Shown here one piece after another: positions 16,104 to 23,501 of a stretch of 27,546 nucleotides of DNA (positions are counted from its first letter, which is position 1; every line of letters starts with the position of its first letter). The notes beneath the pieces were generated by a model. It saw only the letters and a list, made by a program, of their open reading frames with translations, did not search any database and was not told the DNA's origin. The DNA is from Gemmatimonadales bacterium UBA2960 (GTDB lineage: Bacteria; Gemmatimonadota; Gemmatimonadetes; Longimicrobiales; Gaopeijiaceae), in the NCBI GenBank assembly GCA_002348465.1, contig DEBI01000014.1, positions 1-27,546 on the forward strand, written 5' to 3'. The position numbers were made by a program, and so were the translations under genes.

Positions 16104-16562
16104 ATGATTGATGCAATCAAGGATTTCTTCACTACCGCGATGCTCCCCGCCGTAGAGGATGAGACATCAACGATTGATGAGGATGTTCGCTTGGCGGCGT
16201 GTGCATTGCTGCTGGAGGTCGCATATGCTGACGATGATTTCTCTGACCAAGAGCGACAGCACTTGGAGTCAGAGCTGGGCCGGAGATTCGGGCTCGAAGC
16301 AAAGGACACGGACCGACTTTTAACGCTTGCCCAGGAGGAGCGGGAAGACGCGGTCGATCTTTGGCAGTTCACCCGACTTATCACTGAGCACTACTCGATC
16401 AGTCAGAAGGTGACCTTGTTAGAGATCATGTGGGGGCTGGTGCACTCCGATGGCACCTTGCAAGACAGAGAGGTCTACTTCATGCGAAAGATTTGTAACC
16501 TTTTGCGTCTGGAGCCAGGGTATCTGGCGCAGGCGCGTCAGCGCTTTTTAGGTGAGGAATAA
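16104..16562 (+). CDS. TerB-family protein (tellurite-resistance-like helical domain)
   Basis: The 152-residue all-helical protein has the TerB pattern: two similar halves, each with an acidic loop, EVAYADDDFSDQE in the first and GLVHSDGTLQDRE in the second. In TerB such acidic residues bind metal ions. Members of the family often have nothing to do with tellurite and appear as accessory modules near membranes or chaperones. It follows the TPR gene by 42 bp and ends a block of six closely spaced genes. No other ter genes are present, so a true tellurite system is not supported. Confidence 0.82.
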   Translation: MIDAIKDFFTTAMLPAVEDETSTIDEDVRLAACALLLEVAYADDDFSDQERQHLESELGRRFGLEAKDTDRLLTLAQEEREDAVDLWQFTRLITEHYSISQKVTLLEIMWGLVHSDGTLQDREVYFMRKICNLLRLEPGYLAQARQRFLGEE

Positions 16563-16654
16563 TTGAGCGTCTATGGTCCTGCCGGGGGTGACACCGAGAT
16601 GCTCCAGAGACATATTTTCTTGGTGCCATCAATCCACTCAAAAGACTTGTCATC

Positions 16655-16804
16655 ATGCGCGATCTAGTTCCTGGCGGCTATCTCTTCACTCACGCAGTGT
16701 TTTGGACAGTTGTGGGTATGGTAGCTGTGGGAACGAATGCCGTCGCCATCATCCTGTCTATTGGTCTGGGTCTTCTGGTTGTGGAGTCACTCACGCAGCG
16801 ATAG
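16655..16804 (+). CDS. 49-residue hydrophobic membrane protein
   Basis: This short frame encodes MRDLVPGGYLFTHAVFWTVV, then a continuous hydrophobic run (residues about 17-43) ending VESLTQR. It is most likely a small integral membrane protein with one long or two short transmembrane helices. The frame has a clear ATG and TAG and is followed 34 bp later by a plausible intrinsic terminator, both favouring a real gene. The ribosome binding site is weak. No homologue is recognised. Confidence 0.5.
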   Translation: MRDLVPGGYLFTHAVFWTVVGMVAVGTNAVAIILSIGLGLLVVESLTQR

Positions 16805-16837
16805 CCGTTGACTGAAGAATCGAACAACGTTGGCACG

Positions 16838-16865
16838 GGCGCCTTGGATTGAAGGGGCGCCTTTT
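16838..16865 (+). terminator. Putative intrinsic terminator after the TPR-TerB run
   Basis: GGCGCC at 16838-16843 pairs with GGCGCC at 16856-16861, extended inward by a TT/AA pairing with a two-G bulge. TTTT follows directly at 16862-16865, then GTGT. This would end the operon whose last member is the small membrane protein at 16655. Confidence 0.55.
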
Positions 16866-16954
16866 GTGTATATGCGAATGTTTTGCGTAGAGGCGACTGG
16901 ACCGGGTTACAAGTGCGATCAACCGTATGAAAACTTCAAGATCCGAGTAATGAG

Positions 16955-17224
16955 ATGACTGCTGTCTATCTTGTTCTTACTGCGTTGATAGGGCTTGGAA
17001 TTGGAGTTTGGTTTGGCATGCCCGGCCGGTATTCGCAGACCTCTGATGATATCGAGAACATTATGCGAACCGGCACGGGCAGAAGAGGGCGCCGGAAAAA
17101 GGTCTTTACGCCTCTGGCTTGGGTGAAGCGAGGGGCTAGTGCCAAGGACACCGCTTCCAGGGGGCGTCGTCAGGGGCGTGGGCGCGCGGGATTCAGTTTG
17201 GAATCGCCCGACGATACAAAGTAG
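16955..17224 (+). CDS. Small single-span membrane protein with basic C-terminal half
   Basis: The 89-residue protein starts with an N-terminal transmembrane segment (about residues 3-22, VYLVLTALIGLGIGVWFGMP). A hydrophilic, strongly basic Arg/Lys/Gly-rich tail follows (TGRRGRRKK at about 42-50, SRGRRQGRGRAG near 68-79). With few positive charges before the helix and many after, the tail is probably cytoplasmic. It is not recognised. It converges on the DUF445 gene with 31 bp between them and no visible terminator. Confidence 0.6.
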   Translation: MTAVYLVLTALIGLGIGVWFGMPGRYSQTSDDIENIMRTGTGRRGRRKKVFTPLAWVKRGASAKDTASRGRRQGRGRAGFSLESPDDTK

Positions 17225-17255
17225 TAAAAGGATATAAGTCGCAGGTATGCGGCGC

Positions 17256-18827
17256 TCACCGGACCAATGCGTCTACTGCAACCATCAGCAATCCGATGAA
17301 GGCGCCAAGCACGTAACCGAGGCGCACGATGAGACGAAGCTCTCGTTCAGTGACTCTATGAACGATCTCTTCCATGCTAGCGGTTGGGAAGTTGAGCACC
17401 TTGTCCTCTACTCGACCAGCAACGTCGATGTGTTTGACAACGGCTGGCACCTGTGTTTGAAGCCAGTTCCAAATCGGGTCACTGAGCGCGGCTTCGATGC
17501 GCTTAAGTCCGTCCTCAGTGAACCAGCGGGCCGGGATTCCGATCGGCCTCCTCATGAATTCTCTGGCTAGCCGTCTAGCCCCGGTGTCCGCTACTTGACC
17601 TGCAATGTCGGTTCGGGCCGCCTCAACCAGTAGTTCGGAGATCTTTTCATTTGGCATGTTCGTAATGACGTCGCCCCACGTTTTTGCGCCCGCGTTATCC
17701 ATCCCTTCATTCAATCTTTCAAAAACGAAGTCGCGTGTAGCGTGATCCCTCGCCATGCCAAGTACCCAACTAGTAAGCATGTCGCGTGCTTCCACAATAT
17801 TGGGGTCCTTGGCAGTGCCGAGTACATCACCAGCGGGGCGGCGAAGAAAGTCAACTATCGCCTGATTGACCACCCTTGCGATTGCTTCTTGTACGTCTGG
17901 ATCTCTCAGGAGCTCAGACAGTCGTTCAGCACCGTCCTCCTGGATCGTATCCAACACCTTATCAACAGTGTCTTCAGTCATCATGACACGGGCAACGACA
18001 CGCTGGTGGAACTTTAGATCTCGCAATAAGCGCTGGAAAAGCTCGTGTATGGTGTTTTCGAATTTCTTGCGAGTATCCGGATCATCAAGAAGTCCGCCGA
18101 GGCGCTCGGCTGCGAGCGGCAGGTAGCTCGCGATCGCCTTCTCAAGCGAACCTATCACGCCGCGTGGTAGGATCTCCTCGAGGTTGCGATTAGGCTCTAG
18201 TATTTTTTCGGTGGCCCGCTCAATGTAGTTGGACACCGCGCCAGAGAATTCGTCGCTGCTCGAGACGCTCTCTATCCAATTTTGGACTACACCCTCTAAG
18301 GCTTCGCCCCGCGCGGGTGTAAGAATGCCCGCGATCGGTTGATCGGCGATTGCGCTTACCAATTGATCTGTGTGCCTGAGCATTGAGTTCGCGAAGTCTT
18401 CAGACTCTACATAGCTCTTTAACTGCTCCGTGACGTGATTAAGTGCGTCCCCTATTAAGGCATCGAATTCAGCAGCGACTGCTTCTGGTATGAGCTCTTG
18501 GAGCGAGCCACGTTCCTTGTAAAAAATCTCTTCAAGGAACGTGCCCAGGCGCCGGTCAAACGCCTGCCGGAATTCAACGTTCGTGAAGGCCTCCGTAAGG
18601 TCCTTCGGCGTCAGTAGCCGATTCCCCACGGTGCGTCCTATGGCGGCCGCTAGTCGAGGCTGGTTCTTTGGGACTGCTCCGTGCAGGAACGATATGCGCC
18701 AGCGCCCCAGAAGTTTCGGTGGTTCATAGGGGTGGAAAAGCATCCATACCGCGACAGTGTTTGTCAGTCCCCCAGCGAGCGAGCCAAAGCCGATCTTTAC
18801 CAGCGCCAGTAGGACTTCCTGATTCAT
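17256..18827 (-). CDS. DUF445 family membrane protein
   Basis: The 523-residue protein has the DUF445 (YheB/YjiN-like) layout: an N-terminal membrane segment with FGSLAGGLTNTVAVWMLFHPYEPP, a long helical, probably coiled-coil middle (about 60-480) with repeated LxELLRDPDVQEAI-type segments, and a C-terminal hydrophobic segment (about 498-521, LGYVLGAFIGLLMVAVDALV). Function of the family is unknown. ATG 18827 is chosen because it forms a 4-bp ATGA overlap with the upstream gene's stop; a longer frame reaching 18887 would overlap that gene by 64 bp. Confidence 0.9.
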   Translation of the reverse strand: MNQEVLLALVKIGFGSLAGGLTNTVAVWMLFHPYEPPKLLGRWRISFLHGAVPKNQPRLAAAIGRTVGNRLLTPKDLTEAFTNVEFRQAFDRRLGTFLEEIFYKERGSLQELIPEAVAAEFDALIGDALNHVTEQLKSYVESEDFANSMLRHTDQLVSAIADQPIAGILTPARGEALEGVVQNWIESVSSSDEFSGAVSNYIERATEKILEPNRNLEEILPRGVIGSLEKAIASYLPLAAERLGGLLDDPDTRKKFENTIHELFQRLLRDLKFHQRVVARVMMTEDTVDKVLDTIQEDGAERLSELLRDPDVQEAIARVVNQAIVDFLRRPAGDVLGTAKDPNIVEARDMLTSWVLGMARDHATRDFVFERLNEGMDNAGAKTWGDVITNMPNEKISELLVEAARTDIAGQVADTGARRLAREFMRRPIGIPARWFTEDGLKRIEAALSDPIWNWLQTQVPAVVKHIDVAGRVEDKVLNFPTASMEEIVHRVTERELRLIVRLGYVLGAFIGLLMVAVDALVR

Positions 18828-19339
18828 GAATCTTCTGCGTACGCGGGATGCGTTGAAGGATCGAGGACCTGGTCGGACTGGATACACAGATCTCCGTCTA
18901 GCTCCCGAAAGAATCGCCCGATCCTCCGTTTGCTACGTCCCCAATCCCCTTTGTCGCCGCGGGACACCGCAACGGCATCTACTCGGGTCTGTCCGATCTG
19001 ATCGAGCCCAATCTGAATGTGTACTTCTGTCTCAAAGCCAAGAAAGGGTGTCTTCGCGAGGGCCTCTATCAAGCCCTGGCTGTCGTCAAAACGGCCTATG
19101 CTCCAACCGACGATGCCACCCCCCCCTACTCGCATGGCTGATTGCCAGACGTCTTCAAAGGGGATCGTGTAGGTCCTGCCGCGCAGGCGCACATCGGTGG
19201 CCCGCATATCGGTGTTTGCCTGTTTTTCGTAAAGCTTGTCGAGGAGGCCGCTCAAGCGGGCTGTCCTCCGTCTATGAGGAAATGTTTGGGTGTCTTTGGA
19301 TGGTTCTGAGTATTTAACAAAAACCAGATGACTGCGCAT
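18824..19339 (-). CDS. DUF1499-like protein
   Basis: The 171-residue protein has an N-terminal stretch without clear features. From about residue 53 it shows the DUF1499-like pattern: a strand plus FEDVWQSAMRV helix, GWSIGRFDDSQGLIEA, a KTPFLGFETEVHIQIG strand pair, RVDAVAVSRGDKGDWGRSKRRI and RFFRELD. The layout recalls START/SRPBCC-type small-ligand folds, but no ligand is known. It is translationally coupled to DUF445 (ATGA overlap), and the pair diverges from the nucleotidyltransferase gene over a 77-bp gap. ATG 19339 is the first start; internal starts are possible, since the first 45 residues are not family-like. Confidence 0.7.
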   Translation of the reverse strand: MRSHLVFVKYSEPSKDTQTFPHRRRTARLSGLLDKLYEKQANTDMRATDVRLRGRTYTIPFEDVWQSAMRVGGGGIVGWSIGRFDDSQGLIEALAKTPFLGFETEVHIQIGLDQIGQTRVDAVAVSRGDKGDWGRSKRRIGRFFRELDGDLCIQSDQVLDPSTHPAYAEDS

Positions 19340-19367
19340 TCCGATAGGGACGATGCACTGATCACGT

Positions 19368-19373
19368 TATAGT
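19368..19373 (+). promoter_or_regulatory. Possible -10 element of the nucleotidyltransferase gene
   Basis: TATAGT matches the sigma70 -10 consensus at 5 of 6 positions, about 40 bp before the start codon in a 77-bp divergent gap. It is flanked by two TGATCA palindromes (19359-19364 and 19384-19389). No good -35 is found at the proper distance. Confidence 0.25.
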
Positions 19374-19416
19374 GTGGCGCACCTGATCAACGTCCGCCAC
19401 AGAAACGGGGGAGAAG

Positions 19417-20418
19417 ATGAAAGCGGTAATCCCACTTGCCGGGAAAGGTACCCGTCTTCGACCTCATACTCATCACACTCCTAAGCCATTACTGAAGGTC
19501 GCTGGCAAGCCTGTTCTCGCCTTTATTCTTGATGACCTGCTAGAACTCGGTGTGACAGAGGTGGTGTTCATCGTTGGCCACCTGCGCGACACCATGAGGG
19601 AGTGGATTGAAGCCGAGTATCCCCAGATCAAAGGCCAGTTCGTCGTTCAGGAAGTTCAGGATGGAACGGCAGGTGCGATCGCTCTGGCAGAACCGTATGT
19701 AGATGAAGACGTTCTCATCATCTTTGCCGATGCGGTCTTAGAAGTAGACTACGGCCTCACAAAGACCTTGGGTAAAGAATGTGCCGCGGTCCTTTGGGCA
19801 AAGGAGGTCGAAGACTATCAGCGCTTTGGTGTGATTGTCACAAACGACGACGGAACGATGAAAGAGATCGTCGAGAAACCGTCCGAGCCGATCTCCAAAC
19901 TTGCTAATATTGGCTTGTATTACATTCGCGACCAAGAACTGCTGTTTGAGGGCGTACGGCACACTCTAGCAGCAGATCCGAGTCCGTCCGGAGAGTACTA
20001 CCTTACGGATGCATTCCAGTACATGGTGGATAAAGGAGCGCGACTGATGACGGCTCCGGTGGAAGGCTGGTGGGATGCTGGAAAGCCGGAGACGCTCATC
20101 AAGACTAACGGCCACCTTCTTGAGACCGGTCGGGGTCTAATAGATGTGGAGGCCTCGGTTGAAGAAGCCCAGATCGAAGAGCCCGTTCGTATAGAGGCTG
20201 GTGCGGTCGTCCGAGGGGGAAAAATCGGTCCAAACGTCACAGTGGAAGCTGGAGCGATAGTCGAGGAATCGGAGGTTAGGGATTCCGTTGTGGGCGCAGA
20301 TGCTCGACTCCTGAGAGTTAGGATTCACGATTCGCTGGTGGGCGACGGAGCGACTGTGTCTGATTTTTCTGGAAGCCTTAGGGTTACAGACCACTCGACT
20401 TTGATAGGTCAGAGATAA
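19417..20418 (+). CDS. Sugar-1-phosphate nucleotidyltransferase with C-terminal beta-helix
   Basis: The enzyme joins a sugar 1-phosphate to an NTP to give an NDP-sugar for envelope polysaccharide. The N-terminal Rossmann-like domain carries GKGTRLRP at 9-16 and PKPLL at 22-26, plus a metal-binding Asp105 in FADA. From about residue 240 the protein has hexapeptide-type repeats (EAGAVVRGGKIGPNVTVEAG), giving a left-handed beta-helix. The 333-residue length and layout fit the longer RmlA/mannose-1-phosphate guanylyltransferase-like group, so glucose-1-phosphate thymidylyl- or uridylyltransferase or a GDP-mannose enzyme are all possible. A strong GGGGGAGAAG precedes ATG 19417. No other sugar genes neighbour it. 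Confidence 0.9.
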   Translation: MKAVIPLAGKGTRLRPHTHHTPKPLLKVAGKPVLAFILDDLLELGVTEVVFIVGHLRDTMREWIEAEYPQIKGQFVVQEVQDGTAGAIALAEPYVDEDVLIIFADAVLEVDYGLTKTLGKECAAVLWAKEVEDYQRFGVIVTNDDGTMKEIVEKPSEPISKLANIGLYYIRDQELLFEGVRHTLAADPSPSGEYYLTDAFQYMVDKGARLMTAPVEGWWDAGKPETLIKTNGHLLETGRGLIDVEASVEEAQIEEPVRIEAGAVVRGGKIGPNVTVEAGAIVEESEVRDSVVGADARLLRVRIHDSLVGDGATVSDFSGSLRVTDHSTLIGQR

Positions 20419-20436
20419 GGTTCTCTTGGTCCGAAA

Positions 20437-20460
20437 GGCCCGTTAATCCCTAACGAGGCC
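20437..20460. repeat. Hairpin downstream of the nucleotidyltransferase
   Basis: GGCCCGTTA and TAACGAGGCC form a stem around the loop ATCCC: CGTTA/TAACG is perfect, and GGCC/GGCC continues past one C-A mismatch. There is no T-run, so intrinsic termination is uncertain. The remainder of the 241-bp gap up to 20660 shows nothing firm. Confidence 0.35.
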
Positions 20461-20659
20461 ATCAGTTCCCGACATCAAATAGGGGTAGCCGAGACCGCTT
20501 GAGACCTGGCGGGACGGCCAAGTGCCCTCGGTTACAATCGTGTTACTTGGGGCGCCCATTTGTGTTACGTGGCTCAGCTAGAGTGCAATCAAGAAGTACG
20601 TACTCGTAGCTACGGCGGACGCGCCGGAGCAAGCTGCCAAACTTTTTCGCAGGTGCCAC

Positions 20660-23458
20660 ATGATTAGAACAGCAAAACTTTTCTCAGTGCTTTTCGCCAC
20701 AGTCATCATTCAAGCTTCAGTGGTGGAAGCTCAAGAAACCGGAACAATCGTCGGCAACGTGAGGGATGCGGTTTCAGGTTTAGGCCTGTCAGGTACGCAG
20801 ATCTCTGTCAACGACGGCGTCACCGGCGCTCTTTCTGACTTGAACGGTCGCTTTGTGGTCGTGCGTGTCCCTGCTGGTGTTGTTTCTGTTACAACCCAAA
20901 TGATTGGGTATGCGACCAAAACAGTAACTGATATTTCGGTTGAGCCAGGCGAGTCTGTATCGCTCGACATAAGTCTCACTGAGTCTGCGGTCGAGCTAGA
21001 AGAGATCGTGATTACGGCGACACGTGAGAGAGGTAGTCAGGCGTTTGTACTCAATGAGCGTCGAGTCTCGGAAGCATTGATAGAGGGTATAGGCGCTGCA
21101 GAGATCGCGACACGACCTGCCTCGGATGCTGCGGATGTTGCTCAAAGGCTGACAGGAGTAACGGTATCAGAGGGCAAATATGTATTTGTCCGCGGTCTTG
21201 GAGAACGTTACTCCCAGACAACGCTGAATGGATCGTCGCTACCGAGCCCCGAACCCGAGCGCGAAGTAGTTCCTCTGGACTTGTTCCCGTCAGGGTTCCT
21301 CGAAAGCCTGCAAACGCAAAAGTCGTATACGCCCGACCTCCCGGCAGATTTTTCTGGTGGCTCGGTCCAGATACAGACCAAAGACTTCCCCAACGAGTTC
21401 AAGATCACGGCTGGATTTGGGACCAGCTTGAATTCCCAGAGTCAGTTCCGGGACGGATTTATCGCCTACCCGTCCGGTGGAATGAACTTTTTGGGTTTCG
21501 ATGATGGCTCAAGGAGTGAGCCAGCGAGCGTCATCGAGAGTATGGGGCCGGTTTCTAGCGGAAATCGCTTGCCTGCCGACGATGTCACACGTCTTCGTAT
21601 TGCTGAGGAGCTTCGGCTATCGGACCAATCGTTCAGGCCAAATCTGGGGCAAACTCCCCTAAATCGAAGTTTCAATCTGGGCGTGGGTGGTCGTAATGAT
21701 TTCCTTGATAACGGTGAAATAGGCTACTTCTTCGCTGGCCAGTACAGCGACAATTATACGCTCCAGCCCAGTGACGTTGAACGAAAATGGCGCGTGTCGG
21801 CTTTTGACCCTGAGGTGTCCCCGGAAGACCGGAAGCCGAACGTGGACTACAGGTTTGCACGAGGCACTCGGGCGGTTTCTTGGGGGACGATCGGGAATAT
21901 CTCTTTTAAGCCAGGGGCTGCGCACCAGATCAGTCTCAGAACTACGGTAAACGTCACCTCTGACGATGAGGGCAGGACGTACACAGGTGATAATCGGGAG
22001 GACATCGGTGCCCTAGTTCATGCGGAGAGAAGCCGCTTGGTATCCCGTGTGATGCTGTGGAGCCAGCTCTCGGGGGAGCACCAACTCTTCCTCGGATCGC
22101 GACTTGAATGGAGAGCGTCAGCGGCGAGGGCGCTGCGTGACGAGCCAATGCTTCGAGAGTCACTTTACGTGGCGGATCAACATGCGGATCCATACACCCT
22201 GTTCCCGGATGCTGGCTCTGGATCCTATTTCTGGAGTGACCTAGTCGATGATGACTTGAGCGGTGCGATTGATTGGTCTTTCCCGCTCGAACTCTTTTCA
22301 AACAATGCGTCGATCAAGCTTGGGGCGATGTACCGTGAGCGGAGTAGGGACTTCTCTTCACGTCGCCTAGTATGGGATTTCCTCGAAAACACGATTGCTG
22401 ACCTGGACGATTCGCTAGCTGAGGGAACGGTGACTCCCGCTGCGCGACGTCCTGGACAGTTCGCCCTGGACGACATCGTCGAGCCGGGCAATCTCTATGA
22501 TGCCACTGACGATCGTGTGGCTGGCTACGCGATGCTCGACTTCAGGCCGACCAAAAATCTACAGACGATATTCGGAGCTCGCGTCGAAACGTACGACCTA
22601 GGTCTAAACTCAAGAGGTGAAAGCCTTCAGGCGGTAGAAAAGACGGATATAGCCCCGTCAATCAATGTGATTTACTCAGCAAGTGATCGGCTAAAGATCC
22701 GCGCGGCTGGGAGTCGAACCGTAGACCGGCCTGAGTTCCGAGAACTAGCACCGTTTCAGTTCACGGAGGCAGCCTCGCTTCGTCAGCTTTTCGGAAATCC
22801 TTCTCTGCAACCAGCCGAGATTATCAGCACAGATCTTCGGTTGGATTTCTTTCCAGCCCCGGGTGAGATCTTCTCCATCGGTGGCTTTTTCAAGATGCTT
22901 GATGAGCCTATTGAACAGGTCTTCATTGCGGCTGCGTCAACTGCTTATTCGTTCCAGAATGCTGATGAAGCGACGATCCTAGGTTTGGAGGTCGAGGCTC
23001 AGTTTGGGATGGAGCGCCTCTCTCCAGTGTTAGAGCCGTTATCGCTTTCCGCGAACTACTCATGGATTGACTCCGATGTCACAGTGCGGGCTGGATCGAT
23101 CTTCGAGCCCACAAATATGCTACGCCCACTTGAGGGCCAGGCGAGTTATGTGGTAAACGTTGGGATCAACTGGGATCAAATGACCGGGGTGGAAGCTGGT
23201 TTGTTCTTCAACCGCTTTGGCGAGCGCTTAACAGCGGCTGGCGGAAGCGGTGTCCCAGATCTCTATGAAAAGCCTCGTAACTCTCTCGATGCGAGTCTTG
23301 GGTTTTCGCTTATCGGTGGATCCAAGGCTCGGATTCGGGCAACAAATCTTCTGGATGCCGACTACCGTTTCGAGCAGGCAGCGAACGGAATCACACAAAT
23401 CCAGAGACTCTTTTCCACCGGCCGAACGATCTCGGTCGGTGTCTCATGGGAATATTGA
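20660..23458 (+). CDS. TonB-dependent outer-membrane receptor with N-terminal carboxypeptidase-regulatory-like domain
   Basis: The 932-residue outer-membrane receptor imports an unknown large or scarce substrate using TonB-ExbBD energy. It has a Sec signal peptide (1-24, ending VVEA). A beta-sandwich of the CarboxypepD_reg type follows (about 26-112, GTIVGNVRDAVSGLGLSGTQ). EEIVITATRE comes next, then the plug domain with FVRGLGERYSQTTLNG and LPSPEPEREVVPLDLFPSG. The long barrel has repeated aromatic-rich strands and the terminal aromatic residue (VGVSWEY) expected for Bam-dependent insertion. This plug variant is common in Bacteroidetes and Gemmatimonadota receptors. It directly precedes a surface lipoprotein (44 bp apart), a probable functional pair. 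The substrate cannot be read from sequence. Confidence 0.95.
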   Translation: MIRTAKLFSVLFATVIIQASVVEAQETGTIVGNVRDAVSGLGLSGTQISVNDGVTGALSDLNGRFVVVRVPAGVVSVTTQMIGYATKTVTDISVEPGESVSLDISLTESAVELEEIVITATRERGSQAFVLNERRVSEALIEGIGAAEIATRPASDAADVAQRLTGVTVSEGKYVFVRGLGERYSQTTLNGSSLPSPEPEREVVPLDLFPSGFLESLQTQKSYTPDLPADFSGGSVQIQTKDFPNEFKITAGFGTSLNSQSQFRDGFIAYPSGGMNFLGFDDGSRSEPASVIESMGPVSSGNRLPADDVTRLRIAEELRLSDQSFRPNLGQTPLNRSFNLGVGGRNDFLDNGEIGYFFAGQYSDNYTLQPSDVERKWRVSAFDPEVSPEDRKPNVDYRFARGTRAVSWGTIGNISFKPGAAHQISLRTTVNVTSDDEGRTYTGDNREDIGALVHAERSRLVSRVMLWSQLSGEHQLFLGSRLEWRASAARALRDEPMLRESLYVADQHADPYTLFPDAGSGSYFWSDLVDDDLSGAIDWSFPLELFSNNASIKLGAMYRERSRDFSSRRLVWDFLENTIADLDDSLAEGTVTPAARRPGQFALDDIVEPGNLYDATDDRVAGYAMLDFRPTKNLQTIFGARVETYDLGLNSRGESLQAVEKTDIAPSINVIYSASDRLKIRAAGSRTVDRPEFRELAPFQFTEAASLRQLFGNPSLQPAEIISTDLRLDFFPAPGEIFSIGGFFKMLDEPIEQVFIAAASTAYSFQNADEATILGLEVEAQFGMERLSPVLEPLSLSANYSWIDSDVTVRAGSIFEPTNMLRPLEGQASYVVNVGINWDQMTGVEAGLFFNRFGERLTAAGGSGVPDLYEKPRNSLDASLGFSLIGGSKARIRATNLLDADYRFEQAANGITQIQRLFSTGRTISVGVSWEY

Positions 23459-23501
23459 TTCCCATTCATTGCGTCACACTCTAAAGGGGATTGTGAGAAT
23501 T

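Noticed and set aside
16104..16562. Tellurite-resistance system
   Set aside because: Only one TerB-like domain is present, with none of the other ter genes, so resistance is not supported.
23250..23501. Upstream in-frame extension of the surface lipoprotein
   Set aside because: It overlaps the TonB-receptor coding region by about 200 bp and would bury the signal peptide and lipobox.
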